Source: a virus
Virus record (IMG/VR): IMGVR_UViG_3300022072_000103
Coordinates: 1 to 27,566 of that record
Strand: one strand, 5' to 3'
DNA length: 27,566 nucleotides
Position 1 is the first letter of the stretch. Each line of letters starts with the position of its first letter. A program made the position numbers and the translations under genes. The notes below the pieces were generated by a model. The model saw only the letters and a list, made by a program, of their open reading frames with translations. It ran no database searches and had not been told where the DNA came from. Shown piece after piece: positions 1 through 5,307 of the stretch.

Positions 1-336
1 GGTGGCTTTCTGGTCAGCTACACCAGCCGCATAGGCCGCAGTGTAATCAGGATCAGATGCCAGTTTATGCACAAGGGCCTCAAGTTCAGCGATACGCTTG
101 TCCTTGGCGTCGGATAGGTCGGCGCGGGGATCAAGAACTTCGCTTTCATGTATATACCGCATATTGTCTCGCGGCCCGTCTGGTCCGTTCGGGTGCGTGA
201 TGTCGATTGCATCTTTCAAGCTATAACGCCCCGCTTCTGCTTTTGCTCTGGTATATCCGCAGCTATCAGGGCGATAGAAAACACCACTCTTGCGGATTAA
301 ATAACCGTCTTCCGGCGCTTCGTTTTTATTGGTCAT
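1..336 (-). CDS. Hypothetical early protein, 3' end cut by window
   Basis: An open frame of 112 codons starts at ATG 334-336 and is still open at position 1, so the C-terminus is missing. The N-terminus begins MTNKNEAPEDGYLIRKSG. The middle carries an acidic/basic mix, and the last part (DAKDKRIAELEALVHKL) looks like the start of a coiled coil. GGAG lies 9 bases before the ATG (GGAGACCAAAACTAATG). The start overlaps the last 11 bases of the gene upstream, as expected for translational coupling in this - strand operon. I recognise no family. Its charged helical content is common in small phage early proteins, but that says nothing about function. Confidence 0.7.
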   Translation of the reverse strand, partial: MTNKNEAPEDGYLIRKSGVFYRPDSCGYTRAKAEAGRYSLKDAIDITHPNGPDGPRDNMRYIHESEVLDPRADLSDAKDKRIAELEALVHKLASDPDYTAAYAAGVADQKAT

Positions 337-505
337 TAGTTTTGGTCTCCATTGATTTAGCGATAGCCTCAACTGCCACCACGAAACGATCAACAAGGTC
401 AAAGACGTAATCTTGTGTGACCTGTTCGTCAGTTTTCCAGTCAGGGTCTTTAGCGGCGCGTTTCAATTTCATTCGCGCGTCGTAACGCTCTTTTGGTGAG
501 GTCAT
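326..505 (-). CDS. Hypothetical 59-residue protein
   Basis: The frame starts at ATG 503-505 (MTSPKERYDARMKLKRAAKD) and ends at TAA 326-328. A longer form from TTG at 515-517 is possible, but nothing like a Shine-Dalgarno sequence precedes that codon. The N-terminal half is rich in Lys/Arg and Asp; the C-terminal half (FDLVDRFVVAVEAIAKSMET) looks like one amphipathic helix. It overlaps the next gene by 11 bases and follows a 36-residue gene by 20 bases. The family is unknown. Operon position beside other coupled genes is the main reason to believe it. Confidence 0.6.
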   Translation of the reverse strand: MTSPKERYDARMKLKRAAKDPDWKTDEQVTQDYVFDLVDRFVVAVEAIAKSMETKTNDQ

Positions 506-525
506 CTCATCATCCAATCTGTGAG

Positions 526-636
526 TTAAGCGTCGGCGAGTTCGTTTGCAGATGATCCTTCGCCTGTGCTGGCATACTCATCATCTGCGTCGCGCAGTAT
601 GTCTGCAATCTTATGGCGTGGGGTTTTATCGATCAT
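526..636 (-). CDS. Very small 36-residue hypothetical protein
   Basis: ATG 634-636 opens a short frame (MIDKTPRHKIADILRDADDE...) that ends at TAA 526-528. Its start sits inside the last codons of the upstream 72-residue gene, 11 bases before that gene's end, and AAGAAA precedes it, so coupling is likely. The product is acidic towards the C-terminus (ANELADA). Without this frame a gap of about 120 bases would break an otherwise contiguous operon. No homologue is recognised, and the short length makes this a moderate call. Confidence 0.5.
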   Translation of the reverse strand: MIDKTPRHKIADILRDADDEYASTGEGSSANELADA

Positions 637-844
637 TTTCTTCATCCATTGCATCAAGGGCAAGGGAAGCCAGAAGGTCAGAAACGGTTGAACCTTCTGG
701 TGTGTTGTCGGCCAGCCATTCGATCAATGGCAAGCCTCCTTTGTTAAAGCTGGAGCGCATTATCGATCCTATTGTGACGCCGCGACGGTTGATGTGCTTG
801 TCGTAAATCAGCATCATTTCCTTGTTGATAACGCGCTTACTCAT
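626..844 (-). CDS. Hypothetical 72-residue protein
   Basis: ATG 842-844 overlaps the stop of the upstream gene (ATGA), and the frame ends at TAA 626-628. The sequence MSKRVINKEMMLIYDKHINR is followed by SIMRSSFNKGGLPLIEWLAD and an acidic tail (LALDAMDEENDR). The fold is probably alpha-helical. No motif points to a function. It belongs to the tail end of the replication/recombination operon, where genes are usually accessory. Confidence 0.7.
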   Translation of the reverse strand: MSKRVINKEMMLIYDKHINRRGVTIGSIMRSSFNKGGLPLIEWLADNTPEGSTVSDLLASLALDAMDEENDR

Positions 845-1041
845 TCGTCACGATCTTTCCTGCCAGATGGGTTTTCCTCATAGCCGGCATAATATTCCTG
901 CCGTTCTTCAAAGGTCAGAACGTAGGAATTGTGATACTTGCCATCGATGTAAAAGCGTTTGTGAGGGATCTGCTTCCTTCCATAACGAGCATCACTGTCC
1001 CCACGGTCGTAGGGTTCATCCACATGATTTTTGATGCCCAT
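841..1041 (-). CDS. Hypothetical 66-residue protein
   Basis: I place the start at ATG 1039-1041, because the stop of the upstream membrane peptide overlaps it (TGATG) and GGTGA lies just before it. The frame could be extended upstream to about 165 residues, but that extension would run antisense-like through two other genes and is low-complexity. The product MGIKNHVDEPYDRGDSDARY is very hydrophilic, with several Tyr and Arg (RQEYYAGYEENPSGRKDRDE). It ends with an ATGA overlap onto the next gene. No family recognised. Confidence 0.65.
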   Translation of the reverse strand: MGIKNHVDEPYDRGDSDARYGRKQIPHKRFYIDGKYHNSYVLTFEERQEYYAGYEENPSGRKDRDE

Positions 1042-1166
1042 CACATCACCATGAATACGATGAATAGGACTGAAAAGAAGGCGAGCATGAGGCCCATGGC
1101 GGGCGACATAATCGATGTGGCGCCAAGGGCAAAGCCGAGGGCAAGCGCCATAATGAGGGTTTTCAT
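1041..1166 (-). CDS. Small membrane protein, 41 residues
   Basis: ATG 1164-1166 is preceded by a good ribosome-binding site (GGGAGAAG, 5 bases upstream). The frame ends at TGA 1041-1043, overlapping the next start as TGATG. The sequence is almost entirely hydrophobic: MKTLIMALALGFALGATSIM, then a second apolar stretch LMLAFFSVLFIVFMVM. It could form two short membrane helices, or a signal-like helix followed by one transmembrane segment. It fills the only gap between the zinc-finger protein and the 66-residue gene. Function is unknown; a holin cannot be excluded, but the position among recombination genes does not favour it. Confidence 0.65.
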   Translation of the reverse strand: MKTLIMALALGFALGATSIMSPAMGLMLAFFSVLFIVFMVM

Positions 1167-1168
1167 TT

Positions 1169-1435
1169 TTACTTCTCCCGAAGGGTTTTGAGGGCGTTGA
1201 TGCTGTCAAAAAGAGCATCGGATAGGGCAACGCGCTGATGCGCGTCACCTGTTGTTGTGAGCCTTTCGAAGCAATGCACGACACGATCAGCTGCTTGCGC
1301 AAGATTGTTGTCGGCTTCTTCTTCGATGGGGAAGCCATTGCAAACCGGGCAGGGGGTAATTTCCGGCGGACGGGAAAGGTAAGTCTGAACGACTGAACCT
1401 GAACCGTTGCACATGGAGCATTGAGGACGGGGCAT
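1169..1435 (-). CDS. Small zinc-finger protein with DnaJ-like cysteine repeats
   Basis: The start is ATG 1433-1435, overlapping the stop of the SSB-like gene (TGATG); a TTG just upstream is less likely. The 88-residue product has CSMCNGSG (Cys 6 and 9) and CPVCNG (Cys 29 and 32). This is the CxxCxGxG pattern of DnaJ-type or anti-TRAP-type zinc ribbons, and four cysteines can bind one zinc. The C-terminal half (from about residue 36) is helical and carries no further cysteine pairs. Zinc ribbons of this kind bind proteins or nucleic acid. Its position directly after SSB suggests a DNA-metabolism accessory role, which is inference. Confidence 0.7.
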   Translation of the reverse strand: MPRPQCSMCNGSGSVVQTYLSRPPEITPCPVCNGFPIEEEADNNLAQAADRVVHCFERLTTTGDAHQRVALSDALFDSINALKTLREK

Positions 1436-1863
1436 CAAAAGGGAATGTCGTCGTCGAATGCATCATCCAAGCCTTGATTTGGCTTGACGGTGCCGCCGCC
1501 AGAATTACCGCCGCCGCCGTTGCCGCCGCCGTCTTTGTCGAATGGTGGCTGGACTTGCAGAGAGCAGTAGTTTTGACCTGCATCTGTCTTGCCAAGCCAG
1601 CCTGACATGCGCCAGCCTGCGGGAACATCGAGCGGGCCAGAGTAATCCGGTGCTTTGTCGTTGCCCTTTTTGTCGTTGTCGAACAATACGCCGACGCGCA
1701 TGTAGACAGAGCGGACAGGATTGCCTTCGCGGCTCATCTTCTCACGCACAACAATGATGCGCTGGTCAGCGCCGTTTGCGTTGATGCGGCCTTGGCCGAT
1801 CATCTGCTGGTCAGGGTGTGGCTTAAAGAAAACGCCACGGTTTGTTTGGTCGTGTTCTGACAT
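1435..1863 (-). CDS. Single-stranded DNA-binding-like protein
   Basis: The 142-residue protein ends in DDAFDDDIPF, the acidic tail with terminal Pro-Phe by which bacterial and phage SSBs recruit replication and repair partners. It is preceded by a Gly-rich linker (about residues 110-125) and a presumably OB-fold core at residues 8-105. The core (GQGRINANGADQRIIVVREK) does not look like textbook E. coli SSB, so the assignment rests on tail, linker, size and context. CGGAGAATAATATG gives a good ribosome-binding site. It follows the annealing protein and exonuclease, making an SSB/annealase/exonuclease set for recombination and replication of phage DNA. Confidence 0.75.
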   Translation of the reverse strand: MSEHDQTNRGVFFKPHPDQQMIGQGRINANGADQRIIVVREKMSREGNPVRSVYMRVGVLFDNDKKGNDKAPDYSGPLDVPAGWRMSGWLGKTDAGQNYCSLQVQPPFDKDGGGNGGGGNSGGGTVKPNQGLDDAFDDDIPF

Positions 1864-1887
1864 ATTATTCTCCGTATGTCTGAGGGT

Positions 1888-2478
1888 TTAGAAAGGGTCG
1901 GAATTGATGCGATCGGCAGAGTTCTTGGCTGAACCCTGCGAAGGCGCGGGGGCGCTGGTATCTGGTGAACTAGAGTATTTGTCGTTGTCGCTTTCACCTG
2001 TGAAAATGTCAGCGGAAACACCCATGAAGGACGCAGCTTTGGTGAAGGCATCCGTAAGGGATTTCTTCGCCGCGTCTTCGTCCATAGACCATTTGCCAGC
2101 GTTGGTTTTGCGAAGCATCACAGTGCCGCCGTAGGACGAGAAGTAATTCTTTTCGCCGTCGACCACGCGCCACAACTTGATGCAGACTTCGTGATAAGTC
2201 TCACGAATGATCATGTATTTGATGCTCTTGCTGTCAGGGCTTTGGTGTTGCTCGGTCACAACTTGATGCGGTTCGCCTTCACGAATGCGGTCAAATTCGA
2301 CTTCCCAGCCCCAGTTGACACCGATAGGGCCAAGGGTCTGTGTGATCTTCCGAACGATGTATGTCGGGTTGATCGATGTGCCTTTGTACTGCTTGCCAGT
2401 GATGGCTTTGGTATAGGCTTTGTCGGTCTGGGACCAACTTTCCCATTCCTGAAGGTTGATGTTCGGTTTGTCTGCCAT
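1888..2478 (-). CDS. Rad52/ERF-like single-strand annealing protein
   Basis: The 196-residue product contains a long N-terminal segment with NPTYIVRKITQTLGPIGVNW and a conserved-looking block DEDAAKKSLTDAFTKAASFM followed by GVSADIFTGESDN. This is the arrangement seen in phage Rad52/Sak and ERF annealases ('D..K.a.TDA..KA...lG...DvF.G...D'). A Ser/Pro/Ala-rich disordered tail ends in DRINSDPF, another SSB-tail-like end. Such proteins form rings that pair complementary single strands exposed by a 5'-3' exonuclease; the exonuclease is the gene just upstream. GGAG lies 8 bases before the ATG. The assignment to Sak versus ERF is not certain. Confidence 0.75.
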   Translation of the reverse strand: MADKPNINLQEWESWSQTDKAYTKAITGKQYKGTSINPTYIVRKITQTLGPIGVNWGWEVEFDRIREGEPHQVVTEQHQSPDSKSIKYMIIRETYHEVCIKLWRVVDGEKNYFSSYGGTVMLRKTNAGKWSMDEDAAKKSLTDAFTKAASFMGVSADIFTGESDNDKYSSSPDTSAPAPSQGSAKNSADRINSDPF

Positions 2479-2507
2479 GTTGCTTTCTCCAAATGGACGT
2501 GAGGGCC

Positions 2508-2541
2508 GTAAGGGGTGGCCTTACAAGAGGCCGGCCACCCC
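2508..2541 (-). promoter_or_regulatory. Strong hairpin with competing pairings before the annealase gene
   Basis: Between the exonuclease stop and the annealase start, GGGGTGGCC (2512-2520) and GGCCACCCC (2533-2541) form a perfect 9-bp stem. GTAAGG (2508-2513) can instead pair with CCTTAC (2519-2524), and a small CCC/GGG hairpin overlaps the other arm. These pairings exclude each other. No U-tract follows on the - strand, so it is not a classic terminator. It may regulate translation or processing of the annealase message. Confidence 0.5.
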
Positions 2542-2555
2542 GCACGGGATGAGCG

Positions 2556-3419
2556 TCAATCGTCTTTGACGGTGAACCTGATAGCGCCGCGCGCGTCACG
2601 CTTCATGGTGAGTTGAGGTGAGTAAAGTTCACGCTCGGTTGGACCCACCATATCTTTGAGTTCTTTTTTGATCTCATCGTGGCGCTTGGCCGCAGCTTTG
2701 GTTGTGATAAATTCAGGGATCAAAGCCTGGGCGCGGTTGTCTTTGCTGATGTCGCGGCGCGTCATGTTGTCGAGTGGCACGCTGTCCTGAATAGGCTTCG
2801 GCATAACGACGCGATGATCGCTTTCGTAGTTGGACGGTGGTGGTGGGATTTTGTCGTCCAGATAGCCCCAGAATGTCTCGCAGCGAGTAAGGTAATGTTC
2901 TTGCCAGTCAATGCTTGCACCGATCCAGATGCGCTCGGGTTCGGCGTTGTTGCAGATTGCAGAAAAGAGCAGCTTATCAATGCCCCAGCAGATCATGTGA
3001 TGCTGGATTTGTGGCATGTAATGATTGGCGCAGTCTTCGGCTTTCGTAAAGCGTCCGGTGTGCTTCACTTCCACAGGGAAAGTGGTGCCGGACAGATTGA
3101 TGAGCGCGTCTGGGTGCGAGATCAGCTTCGCGACCTTGCCTGTGCTGACTTCTTTGTGAAGGTAAGTGGCTTCGTGCTGATCATCGGCACCAACACCCTT
3201 GGACCACTTCACATCTGTGTATTCGTCTTTCAGCTTGCGTGAAATCCAGTTGAGGTGGAACGGCTCGGTGTAAAGCCCAAGCTGAACGGGGAAGTTGTCG
3301 GACAAATCAGGAAATTCAATCTCCCCGGTCTTCAATTTGTAGAGGTGCAGGTAGTTGCCTGCGATGATGTCCTTGGCGTCGGACGACGTGATCGAGGTTG
3401 CGCGGTATGCTTGGTCCAT
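2556..3419 (-). CDS. YqaJ/lambda-type 5'-3' exonuclease
   Basis: The 287-residue protein shows the PD-(D/E)XK nuclease core of the YqaJ/lambda exonuclease family. Visible elements are a Glu-Pro element in LGLYTEP (residues 48-53), SHPDALI (Asp104), FPVEVK (Glu117, Lys119) and YMPQIQHHMICWG (Gln137-His141). These place the metal-binding Asp, Glu and Lys in the expected order and spacing. Such enzymes resect double-stranded ends so that the partner annealase (next gene) can pair the single strands. ATG 3417-3419 is the likely start, since a TTG upstream has no better ribosome site. The C-terminal 100 residues are charged and helical. Two bases separate it from the upstream gene. Confidence 0.85.
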   Translation of the reverse strand: MDQAYRATSITSSDAKDIIAGNYLHLYKLKTGEIEFPDLSDNFPVQLGLYTEPFHLNWISRKLKDEYTDVKWSKGVGADDQHEATYLHKEVSTGKVAKLISHPDALINLSGTTFPVEVKHTGRFTKAEDCANHYMPQIQHHMICWGIDKLLFSAICNNAEPERIWIGASIDWQEHYLTRCETFWGYLDDKIPPPPSNYESDHRVVMPKPIQDSVPLDNMTRRDISKDNRAQALIPEFITTKAAAKRHDEIKKELKDMVGPTERELYSPQLTMKRDARGAIRFTVKDD

Positions 3420-3421
3420 TT

Positions 3422-3646
3422 TCAATGCTTTCTAAGGTTGAGGGTGGAAAACTTAACGGCTTTCCCGTCCTGTTTATGGCGAATGGTTGTTTCGACCATT
3501 CCAAGAAGGAAGACACGTTTCGGAGCGGACATTTCGTATGCCATGAGAATGGTTGCGAATAGTGAGCAGATTTCCCGTTGTGTCATTTCTTTGGGAAGCT
3601 GAACGACGATATCGCCAATCAGAGATACAAGTTCATCATCTGTCAT
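3422..3646 (-). CDS. Hypothetical 74-residue protein
   Basis: The start is ATG 3644-3646, overlapping the stop of the upstream loader-like gene (ATGA). The longer frame to 3739 reads antisense-like low-quality sequence. The product begins MTDDELVSLIGDIVVQLPKE and continues with helical segments and a basic end (TIRHKQDGKAVKFSTLNLRKH). It ends two bases before the exonuclease start. No family is recognised; position between loader-like and exonuclease genes suggests an accessory of replication or recombination. Confidence 0.65.
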   Translation of the reverse strand: MTDDELVSLIGDIVVQLPKEMTQREICSLFATILMAYEMSAPKRVFLLGMVETTIRHKQDGKAVKFSTLNLRKH

Positions 3647-4263
3647 GGCGCTGGCTTCTTCACGATGCGGCGCAAGGCGTTCACAAGCTGAATGCGCCAG
3701 CCAGAGTGCGTGTCCAGTTCTGTTTTGATCTCTGCCCAACTCGGGAAGAAGTGAGACTTGTCGCCAAATTCACGCATGACGATCTGGACGCTGGCGGTGG
3801 GATACATTTTCAGCTTGTTGAAGTAGATCCCGAGCAGAGCGGCTTTGTCGTCTTCTGACAGCTTTTCATGCTTGGTGGTAAGCCAGAGTTCATAGATGGC
3901 TGATTTGAGGGCATCCGAATGGACAGTGCTGGACTGAACATGGTCCACGGCAAGGGACATTTGATCAGTGGTGATGCCTAACGGCATGTATTGAACAAAA
4001 CCGTTAAAGAAGCCGAGATACCGAACAGAATTGGCCTTCTCGAAGGCTTTCATATCGGCAAAGTCTTTGGGGTGTGCGCTAACGCATTGCAGAAAGGATA
4101 GAGCGGATCGAAGTTGCTTGGTTTCGTGGGCCTGCAAGGACAATCGGTGCTGGTCCGCTTGGCCGAGTTTCAAGGAGGGCGGTTGCATTTCGGAGGAAGG
4201 CCCCGTCACGGTCGGCAGGTCTGATGTTGACGCCTTCTCTGGCGGTATAATTTCTGAAGTCAT
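3643..4263 (-). CDS. Probable helicase-loader-like replication protein
   Basis: The 206-residue frame has a C-terminal helical segment that resembles a recurrent phage replication module: YFNKLKMYPTASVQIVMREF followed by FFPSWAEIKTEL. The 'yP...v......W......FfPs.aEl...l' pattern is often found in loader or replication-protein-P-like genes next to an initiator, as here. ATG 4261-4263 has AGGAA upstream and gives an N-terminus of about 60 Ser/Pro/Gln-rich residues. That part overlaps the upstream gene by 185 bases in another frame. An internal start at 4053 would avoid the overlap but has no ribosome site. Function is by context and motif only. Confidence 0.5.
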   Translation of the reverse strand: MTSEIIPPEKASTSDLPTVTGPSSEMQPPSLKLGQADQHRLSLQAHETKQLRSALSFLQCVSAHPKDFADMKAFEKANSVRYLGFFNGFVQYMPLGITTDQMSLAVDHVQSSTVHSDALKSAIYELWLTTKHEKLSEDDKAALLGIYFNKLKMYPTASVQIVMREFGDKSHFFPSWAEIKTELDTHSGWRIQLVNALRRIVKKPAP

Positions 4264-4612
4264 GGACAAATTCCTGTGGATCAAAGTTGTGGAGCGGAAA
4301 TAATTCCATCAACTTCTGGAGGGTTTCATTTGAAGGTTGCCAAGATGGCGGGAGTGGGACGGGCGTATCGTTTAATCCGATGAATTGATAATTCCCTTTG
4401 ACGTTTCGTATGGTTCCGCCCCGTGTAAGTCGGGCTATCGCCGCGTTGACTTGGGATGATGGCATCGAGGTCAACGCGCTTATGCCCGCGGCTGTGATGT
4501 TGCACTTGCCAGTATTGTCGTTGTGCGCGTTCGCCAGCTCGTAAAGAACAAGTTTATCGAGAGGTGAGGCGCAGCGCGTAGGGGCGATAAACCGAAGGGC
4601 GTTCATAGACAT
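4079..4612 (-). CDS. Helix-turn-helix replication initiator-like protein
   Basis: The 177-residue product has an N-terminal winged-helix-like domain (about residues 1-80: LDKLVLYELANAHND, CNITAAGISALTSMPSSQVN, then wing RNVKGNYQFIGLN). A C-terminal block, HDFRNYTAREG...RDGAFLRNA, resembles the DnaT/initiator-type 'F..YW.a..g......W...FrnWl' element of phage replication proteins. The start MSMNAL at 4610-4612 follows AAAGGA at 9 bases. It sits before the loader-like gene, as O and P genes do in lambdoid phages. An origin might lie inside the gene as in lambda, but I saw no iterons. Confidence 0.6.
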   Translation of the reverse strand: MSMNALRFIAPTRCASPLDKLVLYELANAHNDNTGKCNITAAGISALTSMPSSQVNAAIARLTRGGTIRNVKGNYQFIGLNDTPVPLPPSWQPSNETLQKLMELFPLHNFDPQEFVHDFRNYTAREGVNIRPADRDGAFLRNATALLETRPSGPAPIVLAGPRNQATSIRSILSAMR

Positions 4613-4956
4613 GGAAAATCGTCCTTTGTGACCTGAATGATGCGTGGCTCCCACTTCATCGCCTTGCCACCGCGCTTGACTTTGATCTTGCGCCAACCAT
4701 GCCCGTAAATCTCGAAGCCGCTTAGAAGGGCTGTCAGGGCGCGTGGCTCGTTCATGATCTTTTCGATCCGTGACGCGATGCCAGTCGTGGTGACTTGGAT
4801 CAGCTGGGGTTTGTCACCGGGCCGCATTGCAAGAAGATCGGCAAAACCAAACAGGTCTTGGCGTATGCGCGCAAAGGTGTTCCATTTTTCAACGATGGCG
4901 ACTTCCCAGCCTTCATCTTTCAGCATTTTGATGCTGCGCTGTGTTGGTGAAGTCAT
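4603..4956 (-). CDS. Restriction-endonuclease-fold (VRR-NUC/HJR-like) protein
   Basis: The 117-residue product carries RQDLFGFADLLAMRPGDKPQ followed by LIQVTTT. This is the compact 'DlfGfaDll....g....iQVT' pattern of phage proteins with a PD-(D/E)XK fold. The usual E-x-K is replaced by Gln54-Val-Thr56, so catalysis is uncertain and the protein may be a structural or DNA-binding relative. N-terminal residues 1-32 form the helix and strand that precede the first Asp (Asp34 and Asp40 visible). The start overlaps the upstream stop (ATGA), and the 3' end overlaps the initiator gene by 10 bases. Confidence 0.6.
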   Translation of the reverse strand: MTSPTQRSIKMLKDEGWEVAIVEKWNTFARIRQDLFGFADLLAMRPGDKPQLIQVTTTGIASRIEKIMNEPRALTALLSGFEIYGHGWRKIKVKRGGKAMKWEPRIIQVTKDDFPCL

Positions 4957-5168
4957 TTGAGGGAAAGGAGTTTTTTGCGAAGCTGTTTGATGGTGTCAGC
5001 TTGGCTCATTATCGTGATGTCAGATTTGTAAACTTCAACGCGCAGCTGGAGGATAGTTTCCTGCATTTCATGCATTTTGTAATACGTGGGCCTAAAGGCT
5101 TCGGGTTCTGACCGGAGGGAAATATGCGCCTTGGTGGGCTTCTGCGCAATGGCAGCTTGTTGGGACAT
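4953..5168 (-). CDS. Hypothetical coiled-coil protein, 71 residues
   Basis: Two in-frame starts are plausible. ATG 5166-5168 follows AAGGA at 8 bases (best ribosome site). ATG 5199-5201 would add 11 residues (MTAHKPHKDKT) and has only GGA upstream. The product begins MSQQAAIAQKPTKAHISLRS and continues with a long heptad-like helix (MQETILQLRVEVYKSDITIM... QADTIKQLRKKLLSLK) typical of a coiled coil. It is the first gene after the intrinsic terminator at 5211-5248 and ends with an ATGA overlap onto the nuclease-like gene. Function unknown. Confidence 0.65.
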   Translation of the reverse strand: MSQQAAIAQKPTKAHISLRSEPEAFRPTYYKMHEMQETILQLRVEVYKSDITIMSQADTIKQLRKKLLSLK

Positions 5169-5210
5169 TGTTTTATCCTTGTGAGGCTTATGGGCGGTCA
5201 TGATGTATCC

Positions 5211-5248
5211 AAAAAAAAACGTCGATGCAGGGAGGATTGCACCGACGT
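5211..5248 (-). terminator. Rho-independent terminator after the ParB-like gene
   Basis: On the - strand ACGTCGGTGCA (5248-5238) pairs with TGCATCGACGT (5229-5219), with one G-U pair. Together they form an 11-bp stem with an 8-base loop, followed at once by a run of nine T (5219-5211). It lies between the ParB-like gene and the replication block, and the T-run ends about 10 bases before the first possible start at 5201. The remaining spacer (5249-5307) holds no gene and no clear promoter. Confidence 0.85.
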
Positions 5249-5307
5249 TCGAGTTGGGCGGTGTAACGCCAGAGGAGTGACTTACATCACGGACAGTATG
5301 CAGATTT

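Noticed and set aside
841-1338. Long 165-codon version of the 66-residue gene
   Set aside because: The added part is out of frame with two better-supported genes and has shadow-like composition; the TGATG overlap supports the short form.
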